Shown here: piece by piece, positions 50,952-60,339 of the stretch | Position numbering within the stretch: position 1 is the stretch's first letter | How the letters are laid out: each line of letters begins with the position of its first letter | Assembly: GCA_965116325.1 (NCBI GenBank) | Contig: OZ220675.1 | Location: 1,364,001-1,428,000, forward strand | Source: JAGWBF01 sp965116325 | GTDB taxonomy: Bacteria > Chloroflexota > Dehalococcoidia > Lucifugimonadales > JAGWBF01 | Direction: 5' to 3' | Length of the DNA: 64,000 nucleotides | The notes under the pieces: generated by a model | What the model saw: only the letters and a program-made list of their open reading frames with translations | What the model was told of the DNA's origin: nothing | Database searches by the model: none | Translations under genes and position numbers: made by a program

Positions 50952-52294
50952 ATGCAGCAGACCGCCTACGAAGCACCTTACCTGGAGGCCTTTGACGCCT
51001 TTCAGAAGGGCATGCCTCGGTTGACCCGGCCTATATACAAGCCCACCGCCGGGAGGCCATCGACCGCTTCGGCGCTATGGGCTTCCCCACCGCCCGCAGG
51101 GGCAACGAGGCGTGGAAGTACACCGATGTCGGCCCTCTGGCACGGATACCCTTTAGCCTGCCGGACCCATCGAGGGGAGCGCCGGTTAAGGCGAGCCAGC
51201 TAAGGACCGCATCCTTTGGCCCTGGCGAATGGCCCAAGCTGGTGTTTGTGGACGGGGCTTACAGCCAAGAGCTTTCCAGCCTGCCCGGATCATCCTCCGG
51301 TGTAACGATATGCAACCTGGCCGAGGCTATGACCCAGCGCTCCGAGGTGGTGGAGCAGCACCTTGGCCGGCTGGCCTCCCAGGAAGAGAACGGGTTCACT
51401 GCCCTCAACGCAGCCTTTGTCCACGACGGCGCCTTCGTCCATGTATCCAAGGACTACGATGCCGAGCAACCCGTCCTGATTATCAACCTGTCTTCGGGGA
51501 AGCAGCCCGACAGCGTAAACCACCCCAGGGCGCTGATTGTCGCCGAGGAAGGCTCCGACGCCACGGTCGTCGAGATGCACTCGGCCCTGCGGGGCAGCCG
51601 GTACTTCACCAACGCCGTCACCGAGGTGGCGGTTGCTCCCGGCGCAACGGTGCACCACTTCCGGGTGCAGCGCCAGAGTCCCCAGGCCTACCACATCGCC
51701 ACCATAAAGGCGGAGGTGGGGCGCGAGGCCTACTTCGACTCAGCGGCTGTGGACATGGGAGCATCTCTGGCCCGAAACAACCTTGGCGTTGCCATGACCG
51801 GGGAGCAGGCCAACGCTGCACTGAACGGGCTGTACCTGGTGGGCGATGCCCAGCACGTGGACAACGAGGTGATCATTGACCACGCCTCGCCGAACACCAG
51901 CAGCCGGGAGCTGTACAAGGGCATCCTGGATGGCAAGTCCCGCTCGGTGTTCCACGGCAGCATCATAGTCAGGAAGGACGCCCAGAAGGTCAACGCCAGC
52001 CAGGCAGACAAGAACCTGCTCCTTTCCGAGCAGGCGGAGGCGGACACCAAGCCAGCTTTCTGGATCTACGCCGACGACGTGAAGTGCGGCCACGGCGCCG
52101 CCAACGGCCAGCTCGATGAGAACGCTCTGTTCTATCTGCAGGCCCGGGGCATCGACAGGGCCGCCGCCAAGGCCATGCTCATCCGGGCCTTCGCCAGGGA
52201 GATTATCCAGCTTATCGACCTTGCCCCTCTGCGGGACTACATAGACCGCCAGGTGATGAAGGCTATCCCTCAACTGCAGTTGGGCGCCGCCTGA
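50952..52294 (+). CDS. sufD: Fe-S cluster assembly protein SufD, apparent frameshift
   Basis: SufD is the third subunit of SufBCD. The main frame encodes EAWKYTDVGPL, a beta-helix core, LDENALFYLQARGI and the C-terminal FAREII. Upstream, the N-terminus splits into two frames. ATG 50952 gives MQQTAYEAPYLEAFDAFQKGM, and from about 51014 the homologous reading continues one base out of phase as ASVDPAYIQAHRREAIDRF then GAMGFPTARRG. Adding one G after the ATG at 51012-51014 would join them into about 447 residues. It may be a sequencing error, a real mutation or recoding. If real, translation would restart at ATG 51077. Confidence 0.85.
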
Positions 52295-52324
52295 CCGCCA
52301 CTTTCACGAAGGGAACGTGCATAG

Positions 52325-52651
52325 ATGGAGCTTCAGTACTTTCCGGTAGCCAAGGTTGAGGAGCTGCCCCCAGGGAGCACCAAGAGGGTGCGTCCCACCA
52401 AGGGTGAATACCTTTTGGTGTGCAACGTGGAGGGTGAGCTATACGCCATCGAGGACTTTTGCACCCATGACGGCTCGATCCTGGGATTCGGGGAGATGGA
52501 CGGCAAGTTCATCGAATGCCCCCGCCACTTCGCCAAGTTCGACGTCACCTGCGGCGAGGCAACCGGGTTCTGGAAACACCTGAAGCCCGTACCCACCTTC
52601 CCAGTGCGAATAACCGACGACAACATCGAAGTCGGACTGAAGGTGAGATGA
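52325..52651 (+). CDS. Rieske-type ferredoxin in suf operon
   Basis: The 108-residue protein is a stand-alone Rieske [2Fe-2S] domain with CTHDGSILGFGEMDG and CPRHFAKFDV, i.e. the paired Cys-His ligands. Rieske ferredoxins between sufD and sufS are common in Actinobacteria and Chloroflexota suf operons. They are thought to supply electrons or act in cluster maturation. It could also serve oxygenases such as the one at 31.5 kb, but that is speculation. Confidence 0.9.
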   Translation: MELQYFPVAKVEELPPGSTKRVRPTKGEYLLVCNVEGELYAIEDFCTHDGSILGFGEMDGKFIECPRHFAKFDVTCGEATGFWKHLKPVPTFPVRITDDNIEVGLKVR

Positions 52652-52679
52652 AATCGACGGTGGCCGGCAAGGGGGCACT

Positions 52680-53921
52680 GTGTTCGACGTAGCCAAAATC
52701 CGCGAGGACTTTCCCATCCTGTCCAAGATGGTGTATGGGAAACCCCTGGTCTATCTTGACAATGCGGCCACTTCGCAGAAGCCCCGCCAGGTGATCCAAG
52801 CCCTGGTGGACTACTACGAAGGCTACAACTCCAACGTCCATCGGGGGGTCCACGCTCTGAGCATGGAGGCAACCCAGCGGTACGAGGAGGCGCGCCAGAA
52901 GATCGCAGACTTCATCGGGGCGGGAAGCTCCGAAGCGGTGATTTTCGTCCGCAACACCACCGAGGCCATCAACCTGGTGGCCGGGACCTGGGCAGTCGCC
53001 AACCTTAAGGCGGGCGACGAGATACTCACCACCGAGATGGAGCACCACAGCAACCTGGTTCCCTGGCAGAAGCTGGCCAAGGACAAGGGCGTCGTGCTCC
53101 GGTTCGTGCCCGTCACGGACCAGGGAACCCTCGACATCAGCGATCTGGACTCCCTGCTGAACGAGCGCACGCGCCTGGTGACCTTCAACCACATGTCCAA
53201 CGTGCTGGGAACCATCAACCCGGTGGATGCGTTGACCAAGGCCGCCAGGGCCAAGGGCGCCCTGGTGCTCCTGGACGGGGCCCAGAGCGTGCCCCACATG
53301 CCCGTGGATGTGCAGGACCTGGACTGCGACTTCATGGCGTTCTCGGGGCACAAGATGATGGGCCCCACAGGCATCGGCGTTCTGTATGTGAAGCCCAGCG
53401 TTATGGACCAGATGGAACCCTTCCTCAGGGGCGGAGAGATGGTGAAGCAGGTGTGGTTGGAAGATGCCACCTGGAACGACCTGCCCATGAAGTTCGAAGC
53501 CGGCACTCCCAACATCGCCGACACCATCGCCCTGGGGGCCGCCGTGGACTATCTCCAGGCCCTGGACATGGCCCAGGTGCGCCAGCACGAGACCCAGATC
53601 ACCGCCTACGCCCTGGAGGCATTTCGCGAGCTTAAGGAAGACCTGGAGATGTACGGGCCCGAGGACCTGAACGTCCGGGGCGGCATCGTCTCCTTCTACG
53701 CCCACGATGTGCACCCCCACGACCTGGGGACAATGCTGGACCGGGAGGGCATCGCCATCAGGGCCGGGCATCACTGCGCCATGCCCCTGGTGCGAGACCG
53801 GCTGGGCAAGGCGGCCACCGCCCGGGCCAGCTTCTACGTCTATAACACCGAGGAAGAAGTAGACCAGCTCGTGGAGGCCCTAAAGCAGGCACTGAGATTC
53901 TTCAAGGGCCGGACATCCTAG
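52680..53921 (+). CDS. sufS: Cysteine desulfurase SufS
   Basis: SufS takes sulfur from cysteine with PLP to feed cluster assembly. The 413-residue protein has YLDNAATSQKP, SNVHRGVHALS, TTEMEHHSNLVPW, the PLP lysine in FSGHKMMGPTGIG and the persulfide cysteine in RAGHHCAMPL, all group II features. The start is GTG at 52680 after an AGGGGG. It is paired with SufU immediately downstream. Confidence 0.97.
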   Translation: MFDVAKIREDFPILSKMVYGKPLVYLDNAATSQKPRQVIQALVDYYEGYNSNVHRGVHALSMEATQRYEEARQKIADFIGAGSSEAVIFVRNTTEAINLVAGTWAVANLKAGDEILTTEMEHHSNLVPWQKLAKDKGVVLRFVPVTDQGTLDISDLDSLLNERTRLVTFNHMSNVLGTINPVDALTKAARAKGALVLLDGAQSVPHMPVDVQDLDCDFMAFSGHKMMGPTGIGVLYVKPSVMDQMEPFLRGGEMVKQVWLEDATWNDLPMKFEAGTPNIADTIALGAAVDYLQALDMAQVRQHETQITAYALEAFRELKEDLEMYGPEDLNVRGGIVSFYAHDVHPHDLGTMLDREGIAIRAGHHCAMPLVRDRLGKAATARASFYVYNTEEEVDQLVEALKQALRFFKGRTS

Positions 53922-53986
53922 GCCACCTGCAGGGCGCTTCTATTTCCACGGCCCATGGCCGGGCCTGACGAGGTTAGACGAACAAC

Positions 53987-54445
53987 ATGCAGCAGTTCCC
54001 CATGGAGGAGTTGGACGAGCTCTACCAGGAAGTGATCCTGGACCACTACCGCAACTCCCGCAACAATACTCCCCTTCCCTCGCCGGACATCGAGTATGAC
54101 GGCTTCAACCCCTTCTGCGGCGATGAGGTGGTGCTGCAGCTCAAGCTGTCCGACGGCGCCGTCCAGCAGGCCGGCTTTCACGGCCAGGGATGCTCCATCA
54201 GCCAAGCTTCGGCATCGATGATGACGGACCTGCTGAAGGGCAAGACCCTGGAAGAGGCGGTCGCCCTATCCGAGGTGTTCCGGCGGATGATGTCCGGCCA
54301 GGAGCCTACCGAGGAAGAGCTGGACATGATCGGCGACCTGGAGGCCCTGAAGGGGGTCTGCAAGTTCCCCGTGCGCATAAAGTGCGCCCTTCTGCCATGG
54401 GCGACCCTGGAAGACGGGATCACCGAGTACCGCTCCCAAGGCTAG
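53987..54445 (+). CDS. sufU: Sulfur-transfer protein SufU
   Basis: SufU is a zinc-dependent acceptor that takes sulfur from SufS to SufBCD. The 152-residue protein has the three conserved Cys motifs NPFCGDEV, GQGCSISQAS and IKCALLPW, and the extra 18-21-residue insert between the second and third that distinguishes SufU from IscU. ATGs at 53987 and 54002 are both possible starts. It is the last gene of the suf operon; dense repeats follow. Confidence 0.95.
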   Translation: MQQFPMEELDELYQEVILDHYRNSRNNTPLPSPDIEYDGFNPFCGDEVVLQLKLSDGAVQQAGFHGQGCSISQASASMMTDLLKGKTLEEAVALSEVFRRMMSGQEPTEEELDMIGDLEALKGVCKFPVRIKCALLPWATLEDGITEYRSQG

Positions 54446-54454
54446 GGCGCCCCT

Positions 54455-54961
54455 TTCGTCATTGCGGCGGGGGGAGTGCGTGGCACCCTAAGTTCCTAAA
54501 GCCCAGGCTCTCTCGCAATCCCGCTGTCCGTTCCCCTTCAAATTCCCCCTTTGAGAGCCTCAGGACATGCTCAGGGCGAACGGACAAACCCGGGGGGCAT
54601 CGCGTCCACAGCCCGGGCTCACCGGCCGCCCTCTTCGTCATTGCGGCGTAGGCCGCAATCTAGGAAAGTCCGGGAATGGGACAGGCCACGCTGCACTGAC
54701 CACCGCGATTCAATAGCCATCCTGAAATCCGGCAATGCTCCGTCCTGGATTGCGGCGTAGGCCGCAATGACGGCCGGGGGGAGTTCGTGGCACCCCAAGT
54801 TCCTAAAATACCGGCCCCCTCGCAGATCTTGCTGTCCGTTCGCCCTGAGGGAAATCGAAGGGGAACGGACAGCCCCGCCCTTAACTGGGCAGCGTAACGA
54901 TACGAAAGGCAATAGCCAAGAACGGAACTACGGTTGTCCCTTCTCCCCTGGCGGGAGAAGG
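54455..54961. repeat. Dense mosaic of dispersed repeats
   Basis: About 500 bp hold no gene. The region contains two CTGTCCGTTC...GAACGGACA hairpins in opposite orientation (54534-54586, 54832-54872). GTGGCACCC-AAGTTCCTAAA occurs twice (about 54480, 54788). GCGGCGTAGGCCGCAAT also occurs twice (about 54645, 54755). A TTCTCCCCTGGCGGGAGAA unit runs into the tatD 3' end. The element GGCAATGCTCCGTCCTGG recurs inverted at about 60.63 kb. Confidence 0.88.
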
Positions 54962-55750
54962 CTAGGATGAGGGGGAAACGGGCAGCTTTAGCAGGCCCGA
55001 CAGGTTGCGGGTGGTGACCTCCGCGACCTCTTCCACGCTGATGCCCTTAAGCTCCGCCAGCTTCTCTGCAACGTCCCTCACGTGCCTGGGCTCCGTCCAG
55101 TTGTGCCGGTACTTCTTGAAGGGCTGGGGGGCCGCATCGGTCTCCAACACGATGTTCTCCAGGGGCAGGTCCCTGGCGACCTCCTGGAGGTGGGGCAGCC
55201 TGAGCAGGGGCCGGGCCAGGGAAACGAAGAATCCCCCGTCGATGGCTTCCCTGGCCGTATTCTCATCATCCTGGAAGTAGTGCATCACGCCGCCCACATC
55301 CCCTGCACCCTCCTCCCGCAGCATCCTGAAGACGTCGGAATGGGAATCACGGGAATGGAAGATTACGGGCAGGCCCAGGGCCTTGGCCAGACGTATCTGC
55401 TCCCTGAACATTAGGTGCTGGCTGGGCACATCGGGGGACTCGGGCAGGTAGTCCAAGCCAATCTCGCTGATGCAGATGACCTTGGGGCTGCTCCTGGCTA
55501 GCTCTTCCAGGTCTGAGAGGAGCCGTTCATCTCCAGGCATGGAGGTGCAGACCTCCATGGGATGAATGCCGACTCCCGCATACAGCAGAGAATGCTCACC
55601 GGCCATCGTCACGCAAACCCTGGAGGAGTCAAGGGTGGTGCCTGCACAGATGATGGGGCCTACCTGGACGCCCTCCGCCCTTTCCAGGATCTCGAGGATC
55701 TCCTGGGCGGGGTACTGGTCCAGGTGGGTGTGGGAATCGGCCAGGATCAA
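54962..55750 (-). CDS. tatD: TatD-family metal-dependent deoxyribonuclease
   Basis: The 262-residue TIM-barrel hydrolase starts ILADSHTHLDQY, the first metal motif. GIHPMEV, SEIGLDYLPE, PVIFHSRD and LETDAAPQPFKKYRH complete the TatD pattern. These enzymes are 3'-5' exonucleases or DNases in DNA repair and turnover. The start is TTG with AAGGA 8 nt upstream. The last residues (LPVSPSS) and the stop codon come from a dispersed repeat unit, so the C-terminus may be altered compared with relatives. Confidence 0.92.
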   Translation of the reverse strand: MILADSHTHLDQYPAQEILEILERAEGVQVGPIICAGTTLDSSRVCVTMAGEHSLLYAGVGIHPMEVCTSMPGDERLLSDLEELARSSPKVICISEIGLDYLPESPDVPSQHLMFREQIRLAKALGLPVIFHSRDSHSDVFRMLREEGAGDVGGVMHYFQDDENTAREAIDGGFFVSLARPLLRLPHLQEVARDLPLENIVLETDAAPQPFKKYRHNWTEPRHVRDVAEKLAELKGISVEEVAEVTTRNLSGLLKLPVSPSS

Positions 55751-55781
55751 TGCTGCTTTCCTTGTACGTGTTTGTACGGCT

Positions 55782-55810
55782 ACTATATACTAGCCCGAAA
55801 GAGGCTACAA
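55782..55810 (-). promoter_or_regulatory. tatD promoter, overlapping a divergent -10
   Basis: On the minus strand TTGTAG (55805-55810) and TATAGT (55782-55787) are 17 bp apart. On the plus strand TATACT (55786-55791) overlaps it and could serve the rightward membrane-protein gene. Confidence 0.45.
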
Positions 55811-55843
55811 TAATCGGCATTCAACCTAAGGGGGCAACATCCA

Positions 55844-56875
55844 CTGCCACGGATAAGCACCTCTCGGCTCCCCATCCAATGGCTCCGTAACACCCGCGTC
55901 CAACTTGTCCTGGGATTCGCCATAAGCGGCGGATTGGGCTGGCTGGCGGTCAGAGGAATCGATTGGGGTCTGGTTTGGGAACAGTTCCAGACCTTCCCGA
56001 TCATCTGGGCCTTCATTTCCCTGTTGACCGTGGTCGTGGCCAATGTCTTCCGGGCGTACCGGTGGAGGGTGCTCTTCATTGGCGAGCCGGTATCCCTGCT
56101 GCGGTTGTTCATGGTCCAGAACACCGGCATCGGCCTGAACAACGTGGTGCCCGTGCGGGTAATAAGCGAAGGTGTGCAGTACGCCCTGCTGACCCTACGG
56201 TACAAAGTCAACAACGGCGTAGCCCTGGGCACCATGGGCATCGAGCGCGTTCTGGACATGGTGATCACTGCCAGCCTGCTGATGGCCGGCCTGCTCCTCA
56301 TACCCGACGTCGGGCAAGCCCGCCCCTACGTTATTGGGGCCTTCGTCTTTGCCATCTTGTCCGTGCTGGCCATACCTGTGTTCGTGAAGCTGGCAGGAAC
56401 GGGATTCCTCAGCCGGATCTCGCTGCTGTCGGCTACCGTCGAATACCTCTCCCAACTGAGGCAGACCAGAGGGGCCTTGGTCCAGTCCTTTATGCTCACC
56501 CTTGCCCACTGGCTGCTCCTGGGGCTGGCCGTATGGGTCCTCGCCTTCGGCATGGACCTGGGGATCAGCCCCGTCGTAGCAACCCTGACCATCCTGGGGA
56601 CCCTGTACTTCACCACGTCAGTGCCCTCGCTGCCCGCCGGGCTGGGAACCTTCGAGTTTGCCGTGGTGTACGTGCTTAGGCTGTTTGACGTGGACCAAGC
56701 CTCGGCCTTCAGCTTTGCCGTCGTCATCCATGCAGTGGTCTTCCTTCCGCCCATCGTGGTGGCCCTCGCCCTGTTCGGCACCCTGGGGCTGAACCCGTTC
56801 AAGCGGACTGTGCAGGGTGCCGAGATAACGACTTCCCCGGTACTGGCAACCCCCGGAAGCCCTGGGGACGAATGA
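55844..56875 (+). CDS. UPF0104/lysylphosphatidylglycerol synthase TM-type membrane protein
   Basis: A membrane protein of about 340 residues with roughly eight hydrophobic segments. ANVFRAYRWRVLF and GIGLNNVVPVRVISEGVQYALL resemble the flippase domain of MprF/UPF0104 proteins; SVPSLPAGLGTFEFAVVYVL is the late conserved motif. The frame is open from 55814. The first conventional start, TTG at 55934, would cut the first helix (LVLGFAISGGLGWLAV), so I suggest CTG at 55844, after AGGGGG. The true start is uncertain. It overlaps the binding-protein gene by 4 bp. Confidence 0.8.
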   Translation: MPRISTSRLPIQWLRNTRVQLVLGFAISGGLGWLAVRGIDWGLVWEQFQTFPIIWAFISLLTVVVANVFRAYRWRVLFIGEPVSLLRLFMVQNTGIGLNNVVPVRVISEGVQYALLTLRYKVNNGVALGTMGIERVLDMVITASLLMAGLLLIPDVGQARPYVIGAFVFAILSVLAIPVFVKLAGTGFLSRISLLSATVEYLSQLRQTRGALVQSFMLTLAHWLLLGLAVWVLAFGMDLGISPVVATLTILGTLYFTTSVPSLPAGLGTFEFAVVYVLRLFDVDQASAFSFAVVIHAVVFLPPIVVALALFGTLGLNPFKRTVQGAEITTSPVLATPGSPGDE

Positions 56876-58554
56876 GGCGGGCATGGCTCATTCTCCCCGC
56901 TTTCGCCCTGCTCCTGATTATCGTCGCCTGTAGCGAAGCCTCCCCCACACCTACACCGCCGCCCACACCACCTACCCTGCTGCCTTCAGAAACTGTGGTG
57001 ACGGCGCCCATCCTCTCGCCCACACCCACGCCCACCGGCGTCCGCGGCGGACGGCTGACAACCCTCACCCAGGTCAACGTGCCCCACCTGGATGTCCACC
57101 AGGAGGTGCAGGAGACCCTCGCCTCCATGGGGCCGGGGCTGGCCTACAGCCGGCTGATGCGCCTGTCAACTGGCCCAGAGAGCGACTACCCCCAACCCAG
57201 CCTGCTGGTGGAGTGCGACCTTTGCGAAAGCTGGGAGGCCCTGGACCCCCTGACATACAGCTTCAAGCTGCGGGAGGGCATACGCTGGCATGATGTTTCG
57301 CCGGTGAACGGGCGGGAACTGACTGCCGGCGACGTTGCGTACAGCCTGGAGCGCCTGCGGACGCCTGGCTGGCCCAACGCAGGCCTGCTCCGAAACATTG
57401 ACAGCATCGATGTGGTGGACAGCCACACCATAAACGTATCTCTGGCGCCGGGCTTCCCCGATGCCGATTTCATGGTGTCCCTGGCCGACGGCCACGCCAA
57501 GGTGGTGGCCCCCGAGGTTGTGGAGATGAGGGGAGACCTGAAGGAAGCCGAGGTCATCGGCACAGGCCCCTGGAGATGGATTAGCACCAGGGAGGACGTT
57601 GGCACCCTGCTGGAACGCAACGAAAGCTACTTCGAAGCGGGACTGCCCTACGCCGACGAGCTGTTCATCCGCGTTATAGAAGGCAGCGACGAAGCCCGGC
57701 TGGCTGCCTTTGCCACGGGTGTGGTGGATGTTTACAGGCTCCCGCCCGGGCTGCGGGCATCCCTGGAGGAGACGGGGGTCCACTACAACTCCTTCCTGTC
57801 CCGGCAGAGCGGGGCCGGCTTGGTTCTGACTATGAACACCTCGGTTCCCCCCTTCGACGACCTCCGGGTGAGGCAGGCTGTGCTGCTGGCGCTGGACCCA
57901 TGGCGGGACCTGGACATCTTATGGGAGGGCCAGGGTTACGTGAGCGCGGGCATTCCGGTCAGGAGTCCCAAGTGGCTCCTGGGGGAGGAAGAGGTCCGGG
58001 GGACCTACTTGGCCTCGACTTCAAGGTCGCGAAACATCGTGGAGAGCATCGATGCCGGGGCGCTCGCGCCCTTCCGGCTGGATGTGGGAGACTTTGGCGA
58101 CCTTCACCTGGAGTATGGGCACAGCATAGCCGAAGACCTGCGGGCCGTCGGGTTCGACGTCCTGTCAGACCCCGTGGCCCTCACTCCTCCCGAGTACCGG
58201 GACAAGGTGTGGATGCAGGGAGACTACCAGGTGGCTGTGGGGCCCCTTCCCCCAACCGTGACCACCAACAGCTACCTTCTGAACATCCTCCACAGCTCCT
58301 CAGCCCTGAACGTTACCCGGCACACCGACGAGGTCCTAGACACTCTAATAGCGGAGCAGGCGACGGAGCGGGACCCGGCCGCCAGGGGGGAGATGGTGCG
58401 CCAGATACAGCGAAGGGTGCTGGAGCAGGCCTACATGATCGCTACGGTGACCGACGGGGACATGTGGGTGTTCCACTCCAAGGTCAGGGGCTTCCATCCC
58501 AATACCGCGGCCTCCGAGTACTTCTTCTGGGCCAAGACCTGGCTGGAAGAGTAG
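56872..58554 (+). CDS. Family-5 extracellular solute-binding lipoprotein
   Basis: The 560-residue protein has a lipobox (LLIIVACSE), a Pro/Thr linker, and the SBP_bac_5 pattern: LDPLTYSFKLREGIRWHDVSP, ELTAGDVAYSLERL, GTGPWRW, and FDDLRVRQAVLLALD. Such proteins bind peptides, nickel or sugars for Opp/Dpp-type importers. No transporter genes follow; the only Opp-type ATPase in the window is at 38.5 kb. It overlaps the upstream flippase-like gene (ATGA), suggesting linked expression. Confidence 0.88.
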   Translation: MRRAWLILPAFALLLIIVACSEASPTPTPPPTPPTLLPSETVVTAPILSPTPTPTGVRGGRLTTLTQVNVPHLDVHQEVQETLASMGPGLAYSRLMRLSTGPESDYPQPSLLVECDLCESWEALDPLTYSFKLREGIRWHDVSPVNGRELTAGDVAYSLERLRTPGWPNAGLLRNIDSIDVVDSHTINVSLAPGFPDADFMVSLADGHAKVVAPEVVEMRGDLKEAEVIGTGPWRWISTREDVGTLLERNESYFEAGLPYADELFIRVIEGSDEARLAAFATGVVDVYRLPPGLRASLEETGVHYNSFLSRQSGAGLVLTMNTSVPPFDDLRVRQAVLLALDPWRDLDILWEGQGYVSAGIPVRSPKWLLGEEEVRGTYLASTSRSRNIVESIDAGALAPFRLDVGDFGDLHLEYGHSIAEDLRAVGFDVLSDPVALTPPEYRDKVWMQGDYQVAVGPLPPTVTTNSYLLNILHSSSALNVTRHTDEVLDTLIAEQATERDPAARGEMVRQIQRRVLEQAYMIATVTDGDMWVFHSKVRGFHPNTAASEYFFWAKTWLEE

Positions 58555-58559
58555 ACAGC

Positions 58560-60287
58560 CTACCTGCTCAACAGGGGGACGTTGAGCCTCTTTCCCAGGA
58601 GGGCCACAGCCAGCAGCACCGACCCCGCCACCACCATGGCCAGCGCAGTGATAACCCAGTCAGCGGCTGCATCCTTTACCATGGACCGCAGCACATCGCC
58701 GGCGATGTTCACCACGCTCGCGGGAACATCATCACTGGATTCCAGCAGCATCTCGTTGACCCAGGCATCTACCTGGGCCGGGAGCAAGGCCCTCATGACG
58801 ACACCGAAGATGAGGCCGATGCTTCCCACGGTCATCACAATGCCCGACAGCCAGACCAAGCCCGACGACACGCGGGGCAGGTAGACCAGCACCACCAGGA
58901 TGGAGAACAGGGCAAGGACTGCCAGGACTACGGCTTCTCCCTGTCCCACCCGACCTGCGAAGTTGTGGGCTTCCTCCACTCCCCAGTCCTCCAACAATTC
59001 CTCCCTGGTCACTCCCTCCTCATCGGCCGCCCACTGCACCAGGTCCAGCATCCTGGGCTCGCTTCCATTCCCGGGGTCCACCAGCCGGCTCCTGACCTCC
59101 TCCGTGGACTCGTCAATAAGCGGCCCAGCGATACTGCGGCTGGCCAGCTTCAGGGAGCCCTTGACATCCCCGACGGCCAGCAGGGCCTTGATCGCATCCT
59201 CATGCCCCTCCAGGCCGTCCAGGGACTCCTGGGGGAGGCTCCCTCCATCCGCCAGGGACCGGACCACCTCGTCATAGACCATATCGATGTACTCTTCTAC
59301 GGCATCTTCGACTAAGGGCCTCACAACTGGGACGATGGCGCCTGCTATGTCCCCAGCCCGTATGCTTTCCTTGATAGCTTCTTCATGATCCTGCAGGGCC
59401 TGGACGGCGCCGCGGCGCACCTCTGCAGGTATGGTTGGGGCGACTGACAGGAAGGCAACGGCCGGGTCGTACGCCTGAACGAACAGTTCCCTCTGGATCG
59501 GTGATGTGATTTCTATGGATGGAATAAAGTCGGGAATTCGGCCCGAAGCCAAGCTGACGTAGATTCTGTTGAGCTCTTCGGCTAGCTCCAGGGGGCCTGA
59601 CACTTCAACACTGGGAAGGTCACCCAGGGAACCCTCTACCGACGCCACTACAAAAGCAGGAGGATCCTCTATCCTGGGTATCGATGAAGGCAGCCGTCCC
59701 TCGCCGAGGTCGCTGTAGATGAGATCTAAGCTCGCCTCCAGCTCATCCAGGTCCCTTACCGTCTCCTCCGGGACCTGGTCGATGCGTTCATCTATGTACC
59801 CAAGCAAGACCGGATTTACCTGTTCCAGCGGGGGGCCAACATCGATCAACAGGTTGAGGGAGTCCTCGTCCCCATCGAGGTATCCGATCAGGGACTCGAT
59901 GGATGTCTCCACCTGCTCCTGGAGGTAGCCCGGGGGAAGAATCTCCCTGGACACGCGCACGATGTCTTCATTGGACACAACATCGATGCTGCCGAGCAGG
60001 TCGGCCCTGACCTCCTCGGCCTCTTCATCGACGAGAACCTCGTCGTAGAAGCGCTCGTAGATGCGGTTCTCGGAGAAGCTGGCGGTGTAGAAGCGGGCAT
60101 CGAAGAGGTTGCCGAAGATGGTGCTGCTGAGGAGGTAGACAAGGAAGACCACAAGGATGACGAAGGTCAGGACCAGTGTGGCGAGAATCCTGATTGTGCC
60201 GAGTCCGTATATGGCGCGTGCTCCGTCTTGTGGTGGGTCGAGGCCGGGTTTTTCCCTTCGGCGTCCTGCCAGCCAGCTACCAATCAT
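58560..60287 (-). CDS. Large membrane protein of unknown function
   Basis: The 575-residue protein has one hydrophobic segment near 33-55 (ILATLVLTFVILVVFLVYLL), a long acidic, mainly helical domain of about 380 residues, then three hydrophobic segments near 440-460, 468-490 and 535-560. The central domain should lie outside the cytoplasm. It includes two related pieces, ALQDHEEAIKESIRAGDIAGAI and LEGHEDAIKALLAVGDVKGSL, that suggest an internal duplication. I recognise no family. Convergent with the binding-protein gene. Confidence 0.75.
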   Translation of the reverse strand: MIGSWLAGRRREKPGLDPPQDGARAIYGLGTIRILATLVLTFVILVVFLVYLLSSTIFGNLFDARFYTASFSENRIYERFYDEVLVDEEAEEVRADLLGSIDVVSNEDIVRVSREILPPGYLQEQVETSIESLIGYLDGDEDSLNLLIDVGPPLEQVNPVLLGYIDERIDQVPEETVRDLDELEASLDLIYSDLGEGRLPSSIPRIEDPPAFVVASVEGSLGDLPSVEVSGPLELAEELNRIYVSLASGRIPDFIPSIEITSPIQRELFVQAYDPAVAFLSVAPTIPAEVRRGAVQALQDHEEAIKESIRAGDIAGAIVPVVRPLVEDAVEEYIDMVYDEVVRSLADGGSLPQESLDGLEGHEDAIKALLAVGDVKGSLKLASRSIAGPLIDESTEEVRSRLVDPGNGSEPRMLDLVQWAADEEGVTREELLEDWGVEEAHNFAGRVGQGEAVVLAVLALFSILVVLVYLPRVSSGLVWLSGIVMTVGSIGLIFGVVMRALLPAQVDAWVNEMLLESSDDVPASVVNIAGDVLRSMVKDAAADWVITALAMVVAGSVLLAVALLGKRLNVPLLSR

Positions 60288-60339
60288 GGCTTGTCGTATT
60301 CCCAGCTGTCAACCCGAATGTCAGTTGGGAATGGCCCCC

